This document shows, piece by piece, positions 1 through 7,955 of a stretch of 25,844 bases of DNA. Source of the stretch: SSC3 sp035477015 (GTDB taxonomy: Bacteria > Actinomycetota > Actinomycetes > Propionibacteriales > Nocardioidaceae); NCBI GenBank assembly GCA_035477015.1, contig DATILB010000023.1:1-25844 (forward strand). The letters run 5' to 3'. Made by a program: the position numbers and the translations under genes. Each line of letters begins with the position of its first letter. The stretch's first letter is position 1. The notes beneath the pieces are model-generated. The model worked only from the letters and a program-made list of their open reading frames with translations, searched no databases and was not told where the DNA came from.

Positions 1-621
1 GGCGGTCCAGGCCGAAGCCATCCCACCGCCGGAGTAGCCGATGACTCCGACCTGGTTGTCCGGCTCCAGACCGAGAGGCGCGAACGCCAAGGCCGCGCGG
101 ATGCCGTCGAGGACGCGGTAGCCGGGCTCACGAGCCGCTCCGAAGTACCCGCCCATGCCTTCGTGGTCCGCGACCGAGATGGCCCAGCCTCGGCGCAGGA
201 TGCCGGCCAGCACCAGCAGCTCGAACTGCGGAACAGCGCCCAACGCCCGCGCCCCGCGCTGCAGGGCGTACGACGGGAAGCACCGGTCGGTCACGGCGTC
301 GATCGCGCACTGGTACGCGACGAGCGGGCGAGGTTCCGCGGGGTCGGCGCCGGCCTGGAGCAGGACCGTGGTGACGGTTGCCTCGGGGACGCCGTTCAGG
401 TCGCAGGTGCGGTAGAGCAGCTGCCAGGCCTGGACCTGCTGGGGCACTCGGCCCAGGAAGCCGACGGCGACTTCGCGGCTACGGAGGACCGTCCCGGCCG
501 GCAACGACTCGAAGCCGGCAGGCGGTGCGTAGAAGGGGTCCACCCCGGGTCGCAGCGGGCGGCTGCCCCGGACTGGCTTCGGCTGGGGCGGCTCGAAGGC
601 CCGGTCTGCGTCAGGAATCAC
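1..621 (-). CDS. Secretory lipase-family alpha/beta hydrolase (C-terminus beyond window)
   Basis: The reading frame is open from a GTG at 621 to the left edge, so about 207 N-terminal codons are present and the 3' end is missing. An in-frame TAA lies four codons before the GTG, which leaves no earlier start. The visible protein has a proline-rich N-terminus (DPFYAPPAGFESLPAGTVLRS), a region with WQLLYRTCDLNG and VADHEGMGGYF, and near the cut end the nucleophile elbow GYSGGGMAS, where the Ser would be the catalytic nucleophile. This order (short N-terminus, YRT..D..G.P, ADHEG, GYSGG) matches the secretory lipase (LIP) family common in actinobacteria, which cleaves esters or triacylglycerols. 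I see no clear signal peptide at this start, so it may be cytoplasmic or begin differently. The catalytic Asp and His lie outside the window. It follows the CNNM/CBS gene by 64 bp on the same strand and may be cotranscribed. Substrate unknown. Confidence 0.85.
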   Translation of the reverse strand, partial: MIPDADRAFEPPQPKPVRGSRPLRPGVDPFYAPPAGFESLPAGTVLRSREVAVGFLGRVPQQVQAWQLLYRTCDLNGVPEATVTTVLLQAGADPAEPRPLVAYQCAIDAVTDRCFPSYALQRGARALGAVPQFELLVLAGILRRGWAISVADHEGMGGYFGAAREPGYRVLDGIRAALAFAPLGLEPDNQVGVIGYSGGGMASAWTA

Positions 622-685
622 TCCGCGAGGTTACTCGTGCGTAGCTTTCGACGCTATGACCGGGAACACGTTCTCTTTCGACGTC

Positions 686-2002
686 TCACGCCTCTGGGGT
701 GTCACTGAGGGACGTCTCAGCGGTCCTGGGCATCGCTGACACATGGACGCGGCTGACACGGCGGCCGTCGAGCTCGGTGACCGACAGCTTGCGGTCCTCG
801 AACTCCACCACGTCGCCGATCTCGGGAACACGGCCGAGGTTCGCCATGATGTAGCCCGCCACCGTCTCGTAGGGGCCATCGGGGAGCTCGAGGCCGGTCT
901 CGTCCTCGAAGTCGTCGAGGTTGAGCAGTCCGTCGACCTCGACGTCACCGCTGCGGTGGCGGGTCGTCTCGGCCTCGTCGACGTCGTACTCGTCCTTGAT
1001 GTCGCCGATCAGCTCCTCGACCAGGTCCTCCATCGTCACGATGCCGGCCGTGCCGCCGTACTCGTCCGCGACGATCGCGAGGTGGGTGCCCTCGCGGCGC
1101 ATGTCGGTCAGGGCTGCCAGGATCGGTCGGGTCCAGGGCAGCACCAGGATCGTGCGCGCCAGCTCGCCTACGCGCACGGACCGGGTGGACATGTCGGGGT
1201 CGAGCAGGTCGCGCACGTGGACGAAGCCGATCACGTCGTCGGCCGTGCCCTCGATGACCGGGTAGCGGGAGTGCGGCATGGTGAGCGCCTCGCGCACCGC
1301 CTTGTAGACGGGAGTCTCGGCGTCGAGGAACGCCACCTCGGTCCGAGGCACCATCACCTCGCGGATGTGCCGGTCGCCCGCTTCGAACACGTCCTCGACG
1401 ATCCGGCGCTCCTCCTCCCCCAACGTCTCGTGGGCGTTGACGATCTCGCGCAGCTCCTGGTCGGTGATCTGCTCGCGCTGTGCGTGCGGGTCGCCGCCGA
1501 GCAGGCGTACGACTATGTCGGTGCTGCGGCTGAGGAGCCAGATCACCGGCCGCGAGATGCGGGAGATTCGGTCGACCATTGGGCCGAGCGCCATCGCGAA
1601 CGCCTCCGCGCGCTGCAGGCCGAGCCGCTTCGGCACCAGCTCGCCCAGGACCAGGGACAGGTAGGAGATCCCGATCGTGACCAGGACCAGGGACAGTGCC
1701 GGCACCATGCCGTCCGGCAGCCCGACGTCACGGAGCACCGACTCGAGGTCCTTGGACAGCGTGGCGCCACCGAAGGCGGCCGACATGAAGCCGGCCAGCG
1801 TCACGCCGACCTGCACCGCGGCGAGGAAGCGGTTCGGGTCCTGGTTGAGCTCGGCGACGATGCGGCCGCGCCGGCCCTTGGAGGACAGGTTGCGCGCCTG
1901 GGTCTCGCGGAGGGAGACGAGCGCGATCTCGGCGGCTGCGAAGACGCCGCCGATCAGGACGAAGAGAACGACAAGCCCGATCGACGCGAGCGTGCCGTTC
2001 AC
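686..2002 (-). CDS. CNNM/CBS-domain membrane protein (hemolysin C/CorC family)
   Basis: A 438-aa protein with the full three-part architecture of this family. An N-terminal DUF21/CNNM transmembrane domain spans roughly residues 1-190, with an early helix around IGLVVLFVLIGGVFAAAEIAL. Paired CBS domains lie at about 205-330 and contain REVMVPRTEV, DVIGFVHVRDLL and LAIVADEYGGTAGIVTMEDL. A C-terminal CorC/HlyC domain lies at about 345-425. Family members are linked to Mg2+/Co2+ homeostasis; the hemolysin name is historical. The GTG at 2002 is preceded in frame by a TAG two codons upstream, so it is the first possible start. The ribosome site is weak (GGATGAAAG). It is divergent from the acetyltransferase gene, with 74 bp between starts, and is followed by the lipase-type gene. 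Function as ion transporter or regulator is inferred from family only. Confidence 0.93.
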   Translation of the reverse strand: MNGTLASIGLVVLFVLIGGVFAAAEIALVSLRETQARNLSSKGRRGRIVAELNQDPNRFLAAVQVGVTLAGFMSAAFGGATLSKDLESVLRDVGLPDGMVPALSLVLVTIGISYLSLVLGELVPKRLGLQRAEAFAMALGPMVDRISRISRPVIWLLSRSTDIVVRLLGGDPHAQREQITDQELREIVNAHETLGEEERRIVEDVFEAGDRHIREVMVPRTEVAFLDAETPVYKAVREALTMPHSRYPVIEGTADDVIGFVHVRDLLDPDMSTRSVRVGELARTILVLPWTRPILAALTDMRREGTHLAIVADEYGGTAGIVTMEDLVEELIGDIKDEYDVDEAETTRHRSGDVEVDGLLNLDDFEDETGLELPDGPYETVAGYIMANLGRVPEIGDVVEFEDRKLSVTELDGRRVSRVHVSAMPRTAETSLSDTPEA

Positions 2003-2076
2003 TGTCTATGACTTTCATCCATGGACTCGAAGATATCGGCTTGCCCCCGTCGGCGGGAGTCGGCCATCGTGCGGGC

Positions 2077-3183
2077 ATGAGATTCCCCGAGGATGTCCCC
2101 CTCCTCAGCGACGGAGTCGTCACCCTCCGCCCGCACCGCGAGGATGACCTCCAGGCGATCGTCGACCAGAGCCGGGATGAGGAGACGGCCCGGTGGACGG
2201 GGATCCCGAGCCCCTACACGCTCGACGACGCCAAGCGCTACGTCCGAGAGTTCGCCCCAGCCGGGTGGACTCTGGGCAACGCGCACGAGTTCGCGATCGA
2301 GGTCGACGGCCGCTTCGCCGGATCGTGCGCCCTGCGGGACTACGGGCACCGACGCGCTGAGGTCGGCTACACGGTGCATCCGGCCCAGCGCGGGCGTGGG
2401 CTGATGGAACGCGCCCTGCGGCTGCTGGTCGGGTGGGCCTTCGAGACGGGCCGGTTCGACGCACTGGTCTGGTACGCCTATCCAGGCAACTGGGCGTCTC
2501 GCCGGGTCGCCTGGAAGCTCGGCTTCTCGTGCCACGGGCCGCTCGAGGACTGGCAACCGCAGCGTGGCGCGCTCCAGGACTCCTGGGCCGGCGTCCTGCG
2601 CAAGACAGATCCCCGCGAGCCCCGCCAACCCTGGTATGACGCGCCGCGCATCCTCGGCGCCAACATCGCCCTACGCCCCATCGTCAAGTCCGACGGCGAG
2701 CGCATCGAGGAGGCGCTGAACGACCCCGTCTCGCAGCAGTGGCTTCGCGTCCCGGCCGACCTGGACGTGCAGGCGTACGTCGAGGAGCGCCGCGAGCTGA
2801 TGGCCTCGGGCAGGGTCGTGTACTGGACGATGGCCGACCCCGACTCCGATGTTCTCCTCGGAGCGGTGATGCTCTTCGACATCGAGCCGGGCGTCGATGC
2901 CGAGGTCGGCTACTGGACGCATCCCGCCGCTCGCGGCCGAGGCGTGACGACCGAGGCGTGCCGGCTAGCCGTCCGGCATGCGTTCGTGCCGACCGAGGAC
3001 GGTGGCATGGGGCTCAACCGGGTGACGGCCTATGCCGGCGTCGACAACGCGGCTTCCCTCCGCGTGCTCGAGAACGTCGGCTTCTCGAGGTACGGCGTGG
3101 AGCGACTCGGCGGCGGCAACGGCCGCGGTGAGCGGTTCGACCTCGTGTGCCACGACCTGATGGCCGAGGAGTGGTCCGGGTAA
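2077..3183 (+). CDS. Tandem double-GNAT acetyltransferase (RimJ/RimL-like)
   Basis: The protein has 368 aa from the ATG at 2077 and carries two complete GNAT folds. The first (about residues 8-180) opens with VTLRPHREDDL and has the acetyl-CoA pyrophosphate-binding loop HPAQRGRGL followed by NWASRRVAWKLGF. The second (about 190-365) opens with IALRPIVKSDG and has HPAARGRGV followed by NAASLRVLENVGF. Both loops keep the (Q/R)xxGxG pattern, so both domains could bind acetyl-CoA. The open frame begins at an ATG at 2008, but that start would leave almost no promoter space against the divergent gene, and the GNAT homology begins just after 2077, so 2077 is preferred. RimJ/RimL-like enzymes acetylate protein N-termini or small amines; the substrate cannot be read from sequence. 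Fused double GNATs are common in actinobacteria. Confidence 0.9.
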   Translation: MRFPEDVPLLSDGVVTLRPHREDDLQAIVDQSRDEETARWTGIPSPYTLDDAKRYVREFAPAGWTLGNAHEFAIEVDGRFAGSCALRDYGHRRAEVGYTVHPAQRGRGLMERALRLLVGWAFETGRFDALVWYAYPGNWASRRVAWKLGFSCHGPLEDWQPQRGALQDSWAGVLRKTDPREPRQPWYDAPRILGANIALRPIVKSDGERIEEALNDPVSQQWLRVPADLDVQAYVEERRELMASGRVVYWTMADPDSDVLLGAVMLFDIEPGVDAEVGYWTHPAARGRGVTTEACRLAVRHAFVPTEDGGMGLNRVTAYAGVDNAASLRVLENVGFSRYGVERLGGGNGRGERFDLVCHDLMAEEWSG

Positions 3184-3207
3184 GGCGCGCAGCCAGGGTG
3201 CGATTCG

Positions 3208-3240
3208 TTCAGCGGTCGTTCAGGAAACCCTCGCTAGCCT
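3208..3240 (+). promoter_or_regulatory. Candidate OmpR-type direct-repeat operator and -10 of the ABC-2 operon
   Basis: Two half-sites TTCAG occur at 3208-3212 and 3219-3223 (TTCAGcggtcgTTCAG), exactly one helical turn (11 bp) apart. A -10-like TAGCCT lies at 3235-3240, 11 bases after the second half-site. The element therefore overlaps the -35 region, as expected for an activator-dependent promoter. The same spacing of repeat and -10-like hexamer occurs at 11818-11850. The start codon is at 3263 behind a GGAGAAGGAG ribosome site. Binding by the regulator encoded at 7945-8622 is inferred. Confidence 0.5.
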
Positions 3241-3262
3241 CGAACGGTCGGGAGAAGGAGCC

Positions 3263-4267
3263 ATGGACGTCACAAGCCCCATCGAATCAGCCACGGAGCC
3301 AGGTCGGATGACTCGCAAGAACGCGATCGAGGCCACGGGCCTGCGCAAGACGTACGGCGATCGGGTGGCGGTCGATGCCCTGGACCTCAACGTCGAGACC
3401 GGGACGGTCCTGGGCTTCCTCGGACCGAACGGAGCCGGCAAGACCACTGTCATCCGGATGCTCTCGACGGTTCTCCGGCCGGACCAGGGTCACTTCGTGG
3501 TCGCGGGGGTCCCTGACACCCGGCCGGCGGACATCCGCCGATGCATCGGTGTCCTGCCCGAAGGCGCCGGGTATCCCCCAGCGCAGACGGCAGAGGAGTG
3601 GCTCTCCTACCACGGGCGGCTGTTCGGTGCGAGCCGGCGCGTGGCGGGCGACGATGCCCGTCGTCTGCTTTCCGAGGTCGGGCTCGCCGAGCGGGCCGAC
3701 TCCAGGATCGCGTCGCTGAGCAGGGGTCTGCGTCAGCGGCTCGGCATCGCACGGGCCATGATCAACAACCCCGAAGTGGTCTTCCTCGACGAGCCGACCC
3801 TCGGGCTCGACCCCACCGGCCAGCGCCAGGTGTTGGGCCTGGTGGCACGGATCGCACGCGACCACGGAGTGACCGTCGTGCTCAGCACCCACACGCTGAC
3901 CGAGGTCGAGCAGATCTGTCACCGAGTAGTCATCCTGAACCGCGGCCGTGTCGTCGCCGACGGCACGGTGGGCGAGATCGTCAAGCTTGCCGCGGCGCCC
4001 AGGCGGGGAGTCCTGCAGGTCCCCGTCGACCTTCGGCAGCGCGCGGTCGATGCGCTGGCCGCTCAGGGCATCGAGGCCTCCGTAACCCAAGATCGTCAGG
4101 ACGAGGTGGAGCTGGTGCTCCCGGCGGACATGCCACCGGACCAGGCTTCTGCGGCCGCGCTGAGGTGTCTGCTGGACGACGGCGTGCCGGTGCTCGGTCT
4201 CACGCTGGAAGGCGGCCGGCTCAACGACGCCTTCCTGGCCGTGACGGAAGGAGCGTCGGATGAGTGA
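3263..4267 (+). CDS. ABC-2 type exporter ATP-binding protein
   Basis: A 334-aa nucleotide-binding subunit. Walker A is GPNGAGKTT (about residues 54-62), the signature is LSRGLRQRL (152-160), Walker B is VVFLDEP (172-178) with the D-loop GLDP after it, and the switch histidine is in STHTLTE (H210). After the ATPase core there is a C-terminal extension of about 90 residues, as in CcmA/NatA-like exporter ATPases. The Q-loop position reads LPEG rather than LPQ, a frequent variant in this group. The ATG at 3263 has a strong GGAGAAGGAG ribosome site; a second in-frame ATG at 3308 lacks one. The next gene begins inside its last codons (ATGAGTGA overlap), so the ATPase and permease are translationally coupled. 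It energises export of an unknown substrate. Confidence 0.95.
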   Translation: MDVTSPIESATEPGRMTRKNAIEATGLRKTYGDRVAVDALDLNVETGTVLGFLGPNGAGKTTVIRMLSTVLRPDQGHFVVAGVPDTRPADIRRCIGVLPEGAGYPPAQTAEEWLSYHGRLFGASRRVAGDDARRLLSEVGLAERADSRIASLSRGLRQRLGIARAMINNPEVVFLDEPTLGLDPTGQRQVLGLVARIARDHGVTVVLSTHTLTEVEQICHRVVILNRGRVVADGTVGEIVKLAAAPRRGVLQVPVDLRQRAVDALAAQGIEASVTQDRQDEVELVLPADMPPDQASAAALRCLLDDGVPVLGLTLEGGRLNDAFLAVTEGASDE

Positions 4268-5066
4268 CGTGCGCGTCATTTCGAGCCGTTCCGGCACCCC
4301 TGCCTGGACAGTCGTAGCCGGACGCGAGCTGCGGGACCTATGGCTGTCGGGGCGCGGCCTGGTACTGATGCTCGCTCACACTGCACTGCTCAGCACCACG
4401 ACCTACCTCGTCGCGACCAACCAAGAGCTGAACTTCCTGGAGCAGCGCGAGGCAGTGAGCCTCTCGCTCCAGGTGGCGGTCGCGGTCGGCAGTCTCCTCG
4501 TCGTGCTGGGAGCGGCCGACGCCCTGAGCGGCGAGCGCGAGCGAGGAAGCCTCGAGAGCCTGCTGCTCACGCCGGCCCCACGCCATGCACTGCTCCTCGG
4601 CAAGGGGATCGCCGCGTTCTCCCTGTGGCTGGGCGCTTTCGCGCTCGCGATCCCATACCTGTGGTGGCTGGGGCGGGATGTCGGCACCTTCGGCACCGCG
4701 GTCGGCGGCGGCTTCCTTGTCGGCTCGTTGCTCGCCCTGGCGCTCGTCGGAGTCGGCCTGCTGATCAGCACGTACTCCACCTCCAACGCCGCGAGCCTGT
4801 CCCTCAGCTTCTTCGTGCTGCTGGCGCTGTACGCGCCCAGCCAGATGCCGACAGCCTCGCAGCGAGGATGGGCGGGAGAGCTGCTCGTCCGCGCCGACCC
4901 GTTCACGAGCGGGCTGCTGTACCTGGAGCGGCTGCTCGTCAACCAGCACTCCTTCGGCCAGAACCTCGAGCTGCTGCTCTCGCCTGCGATAGCGGCGCTG
5001 GCGGCCCCCATTGTGGTGGTGTTCGTGGCTGCCCGGCTGGCCCTGCTGCCGAGGGAGCGGTCATGA
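4260..5066 (+). CDS. ABC-2 type exporter permease
   Basis: A 268-aa membrane protein with about six hydrophobic segments, near residues 33-52, 68-88, 113-135, 150-170, 178-195 and 238-262. Between the second and third is GERERGSLESLLLTPAPRHA, the conserved cytoplasmic coupling-helix motif of ABC-2 permeases (ERExGTLxxLLxxPxxR), which contacts the ATPase. It resembles the NosY-like branch (permeases once linked to copper-enzyme maturation), but that does not fix a substrate. The start overlaps the ATPase stop by 8 bp, and its own stop overlaps the next gene by ATGA. A single ATPase and a single permease suggest a complex with a homodimer of each. Confidence 0.92.
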   Translation: MSDVRVISSRSGTPAWTVVAGRELRDLWLSGRGLVLMLAHTALLSTTTYLVATNQELNFLEQREAVSLSLQVAVAVGSLLVVLGAADALSGERERGSLESLLLTPAPRHALLLGKGIAAFSLWLGAFALAIPYLWWLGRDVGTFGTAVGGGFLVGSLLALALVGVGLLISTYSTSNAASLSLSFFVLLALYAPSQMPTASQRGWAGELLVRADPFTSGLLYLERLLVNQHSFGQNLELLLSPAIAALAAPIVVVFVAARLALLPRERS

Positions 5067-5617
5067 CTCGGCGTCTGATGGTGACCCTGACGTTGTTGCT
5101 GGCGCTCATCCCGTCTGCTGCAGCCGCGACCCCTCACCAGAGCGCGGCTCAGGTCGCGGCCGGCGACTCTCCCGTCTCCGTCGTCCTCGACGAGACCGAG
5201 CGCCCGGTGGGTCCCGGGGAGAAGATCCGCTTCGAGTCGACCGTCCGCAACACCAGCGACCAGGCGGTCTCGGGCCTGGTCGCTCACGTCGCCATCCTCA
5301 CCAGCGACCCAGACGTGTACGTCGACCCGGAGGACTGGTCGCCGCGGCGCACCCAGTACATCGACGAGCTCGGCCCCGGGGAAGAGTCCAGCCTCACCTG
5401 GAACGTGCAGGCTGTGACAACAGGACCGCTGATCCTGTACGTCGCGGTCACCGACCCGGGGACGGACACGGTTGCGGCGAGCGGCCCGCTGTACATGACC
5501 GTGGGCGGACAACGCGTGGTGAACTCCGCCGGCGTGTTCCCCCTCGCGCTCGGCGTACCGGCGGGAGTCCTCCTGCTGCTGGCGCTGACCGGCGTCCGAC
5601 GGCGTAGCCGGAAGTGA
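5063..5617 (+). CDS. Secreted protein with C-terminal membrane anchor, exporter-linked
   Basis: A 184-aa protein starting at ATG 5063 inside the permease stop (ATGA) with a GAGGGAG ribosome site. The frame is also open upstream, but the upstream part is antisense-like and the coupling start is clear. A signal peptide (MTRRLMVTLTLLLALIPSAAAA) would be cut near residues 21-23. The mature part, about 40-140, looks like an immunoglobulin-type beta fold of the CARDB/DUF11 kind (VGPGEKIRFESTVRNTSDQAVSGLV, LGPGEESSLTWNVQAV). It ends with a hydrophobic segment (about 156-178) and a basic tail VRRRSRK, so it is anchored with its body outside the cell. I do not recognise a specific family. Its place in the operon suggests an accessory subunit of, or partner to, the ABC-2 exporter. 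Confidence 0.85.
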   Translation: MTRRLMVTLTLLLALIPSAAAATPHQSAAQVAAGDSPVSVVLDETERPVGPGEKIRFESTVRNTSDQAVSGLVAHVAILTSDPDVYVDPEDWSPRRTQYIDELGPGEESSLTWNVQAVTTGPLILYVAVTDPGTDTVAASGPLYMTVGGQRVVNSAGVFPLALGVPAGVLLLLALTGVRRRSRK

Positions 5618-5658
5618 CCCGACTGACCATCAGCACGGCTTACTGAAAGAGGAACTCA

Positions 5659-6555
5659 ATGCGTTCTCTGGTCGCAAGCACGTCGGTTGTACTGATGGTC
5701 ATGGGAACAGCGGGGTGCGGTGACGACGCCAGCCCTCGCGAGCCGGTGGACGCTGAGTCGGTGTGCACGGGCACGGTCAGTGCACCCCCGCAGGACGCCA
5801 AGGACTACGACCCTGCGCTCTTCGAGGCCGGCAGCGCACACACGAACAGCTGGTTCCCGATGCGACCCGGGACCCGATTCTTCTACCGAGGATCCTCACT
5901 CGACGAGGGCGAGCGCCTCCACCACACGGTCGACATCATCGTGACCGACCTGACCAAGGTCGTCGATGGTGTGCGCAACGTGGTCGTCTGGGAGCGGGAC
6001 TACACCGCCGGCGACCTCGTCGAGGCCGAGCTGGCGCTGTTCACCACGGACAAGCACCAGAACGTCTGGCACATGGGCGAGTACCCGGAGGAGTACGAAG
6101 AGGGCGAGTTCGTCGCAGCGCCGGCCTGGGTGCACGGCTTCGCCGACGCGTGCGCGGGCATCACGATCCCGGGCGACCCGCAGCTCGGAAGTCCGGACTA
6201 CGCCGAGGGCTGGGCGCCGCCGCCGATCGGCTGGGCCGACCGTGGTCGGGTGTTCCGGACCAAGCAGAAGACCTGTGTCCCGGCGGGTTGCTACAAGGGC
6301 GTCGTCGTCATCGAGGAGTTCGAGAACGGTCTCCCCGATGCGTTCCAGGACAAGCACTACGCTCCGGGGCTCGGTGTGGTGCGCGTCGGGTGGCGCGGGT
6401 CGAATGACGAGTCGAAGGAAGTGCTGGAGCTCGTCCGGGTCACGCAGCTGGACGCCTCCCAGCTAGCTCGTGTCCGAAAGCAGGCTCTCGAGCTCGAGGA
6501 GCGTGCGCTCACCCGCAGCAAGGACGTCTGGGCGAAGACCGAGCCGTCGGGATAA
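5659..6555 (+). CDS. Putative lipoprotein, conserved protein of unknown function
   Basis: A 298-aa protein with a lipoprotein signal peptide; the lipobox GTAGC places the lipidated Cys at residue 20. A GAAAGAGGAA ribosome site precedes the ATG. The body has the pattern HTNSWFPMRPGTRFFYRG, VVDGVRNVVVWER, TTDKHQNVWHMGE, VPAGCYKGVVVIEEF and KHYAPGLGVVRV. This matches a widespread uncharacterised extracellular family, typically written NPYFPLxPGTxWxY...DxxGNVWYxGE...YYAPGVGLV, predicted to be beta-rich. Two cysteines replace usual residues around KTCVPAGC. It lies 41 bp downstream of the ABC-2 accessory gene on the same strand, so it may be the fourth gene of that operon. It converges with the histidine kinase gene (17 bp between stops). 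No enzymatic motif is visible. Confidence 0.85.
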   Translation: MRSLVASTSVVLMVMGTAGCGDDASPREPVDAESVCTGTVSAPPQDAKDYDPALFEAGSAHTNSWFPMRPGTRFFYRGSSLDEGERLHHTVDIIVTDLTKVVDGVRNVVVWERDYTAGDLVEAELALFTTDKHQNVWHMGEYPEEYEEGEFVAAPAWVHGFADACAGITIPGDPQLGSPDYAEGWAPPPIGWADRGRVFRTKQKTCVPAGCYKGVVVIEEFENGLPDAFQDKHYAPGLGVVRVGWRGSNDESKEVLELVRVTQLDASQLARVRKQALELEERALTRSKDVWAKTEPSG

Positions 6556-6572
6556 GCCCCAAACGCGCTCTG

Positions 6573-7955
6573 TCAGTCCGCCCGAGGCAAGGTCACCACG
6601 AAACGCGCACCCCCGCCGTTCTGCTGTGCGATCTCGATGGTGCCGCCGTGACGGCTGACGATGTCGTGGACGATCGCGAGCCCAAGGCCGGAACCACCTG
6701 AGTCGCGGGACCTCGCCTCGTCCAGCCGGGCGAACCGCTTGAAGACCGTCTCGTGATGCTCGGCCGGGATGCCTGCGCCGTCGTCGGCCACGACGAGCTG
6801 GCACGAGGAGTCGTTCTCCTGAAGCTCGAACGACACCGTCGAGGCAGCATGACGCTCGGCGTTGCTCGCCAGGTTGCGGATGGCGCGCGTCAGCTGACGC
6901 GAGTCACCCACTGAACGTGCAGCCGTCACCGACCCTGCCTGAACGCGGACCGACCCGCGGTCGCGCAGGCGCCTGGCCTCGGCGAGCACGAGGTCATCGA
7001 GGTCCACCACCTCGGTCAGGGGGTCGAGCGCTCCGGACTCCGAGCGGGCGAGGAACAACAGGTCGTCGACGAGGTGGTTGAGCTCGTCGATGTCGCTGAG
7101 GATTCCTTGGCGCAGCTCGTCCTCCTCGACGGCGTCGGGGTGCGCTATCGCGATGTCCAGGGCCGAATGGATCCGCGTCAGAGGGCCCCGCAGCTCGTGC
7201 GAGGCATCAGCCACGAACCGCTGCTGCTGCTCCGTTGCCTTCTCGACGCGAGCCAGCATCCCGTTCATCGTGTGCGCCAGGCGGGAGATCTCGTCGTGCG
7301 AGCCCGACACGGGGACGCGACGGTGCAGCTCCGCGCCGTGGATCCGGGCCACCTCCGCACGGATCGCCTCGACCGGACGCAGCACGCGACCCGTCAACCA
7401 CCAGACCAGGCCGGCGAGCAGCAGGGTCGCCACGGGGACAGCCACGGCGAGTGATAGCGAGAGGATGCGCACGCTCTCGTTGACGTCGTCGAGGTTCTGG
7501 GCGACGACGAGGGTGACCAGACCGGTGTCCGTCTCGACACCGCGCACCAGGATGCGGAAGTGCTCCGAGTTGCGGATGCCAGTGATCGAGCGGAGCTCGT
7601 CGCCAGCACCAAGGTCGGCCGGGTCGCTCGCCGGAGCCAGGCCTTCCGCGTTGGCACTTGCCGCGACCAGCTCGCCGTCCTCTCCGATCACCTGTGTGAA
7701 GCGGTCCTCTGGATCGCCTTCACCGGGCAGCTGCGCGCCGAACGTGCCGTTGGCGACGTCGCTCTCGATGTTGTCGGCGCGCTGGATGAGCGACTGGTCG
7801 ATACCGCCGGTGAGCAGCCGTTGCTGTACCAAGATCAGGAACAAGGCGCTTACGCCGAGGACCAGGACGACGATGACAGTCGCGAGCACTGTCAGCTTGG
7901 CACGAACGGTGCCTAGCCTTCGTCTCCTCGCTGCCGGTTGCTGGTCATCCTCCAC
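6573..7955 (-). CDS. Two-component sensor histidine kinase (HAMP, HisKA, HATPase_c)
   Basis: 460 aa from the GTG at 7955. TM1 lies near residues 21-43, an extracytoplasmic sensor region at about 44-163, and TM2 near 164-187. HAMP spans about 188-240. The phospho-acceptor motif ADASHELRGPLTRIHSALD has its His at 253. The ATPase domain has the N box NLASNAERHA (361-370), G1 DDGAGI (391-396), F box FKRFARLDEARSR and G2 GSGLGLAIV (421-429). It autophosphorylates and should signal to the adjacent response regulator. The start lies 11 bp inside the end of the regulator gene with no good ribosome site of its own, so coupled translation is likely. The frame stays open further upstream, but those codons overlap the regulator and lack homology. 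Encoded with a MacB-type exporter, it probably senses an envelope stress or antimicrobial; that is inferred from context. Confidence 0.95.
   Translation of the reverse strand: MEDDQQPAARRRRLGTVRAKLTVLATVIVVLVLGVSALFLILVQQRLLTGGIDQSLIQRADNIESDVANGTFGAQLPGEGDPEDRFTQVIGEDGELVAASANAEGLAPASDPADLGAGDELRSITGIRNSEHFRILVRGVETDTGLVTLVVAQNLDDVNESVRILSLSLAVAVPVATLLLAGLVWWLTGRVLRPVEAIRAEVARIHGAELHRRVPVSGSHDEISRLAHTMNGMLARVEKATEQQQRFVADASHELRGPLTRIHSALDIAIAHPDAVEEDELRQGILSDIDELNHLVDDLLFLARSESGALDPLTEVVDLDDLVLAEARRLRDRGSVRVQAGSVTAARSVGDSRQLTRAIRNLASNAERHAASTVSFELQENDSSCQLVVADDGAGIPAEHHETVFKRFARLDEARSRDSGGSGLGLAIVHDIVSRHGGTIEIAQQNGGGARFVVTLPRAD

Noticed and set aside
743..2011. Long open frame (422 codons) on the plus strand opposite the CNNM/CBS gene
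   Set aside because: It is the codon-complement shadow of a clearly recognised family protein; its translation is Asp/Val/Leu/Arg-rich without domain features.
2008..2076. Upstream ATG extension of the double-GNAT gene
   Set aside because: The extra 23 residues show no family similarity and would leave almost no promoter space against the divergent gene at 2002.
4403..5512. Minus-strand open frame of 369 codons opposite the ABC-2 permease and accessory gene
   Set aside because: Low-complexity Ser/Arg/Ala composition typical of shadow frames; the plus strand has coupled genes with motifs.
5622..5655. CTGAC and CTGAA words upstream of the lipoprotein at 5659 as another regulator box
   Set aside because: The two words are not 11 or 22 bp apart, so they do not match the repeat at the other promoters.
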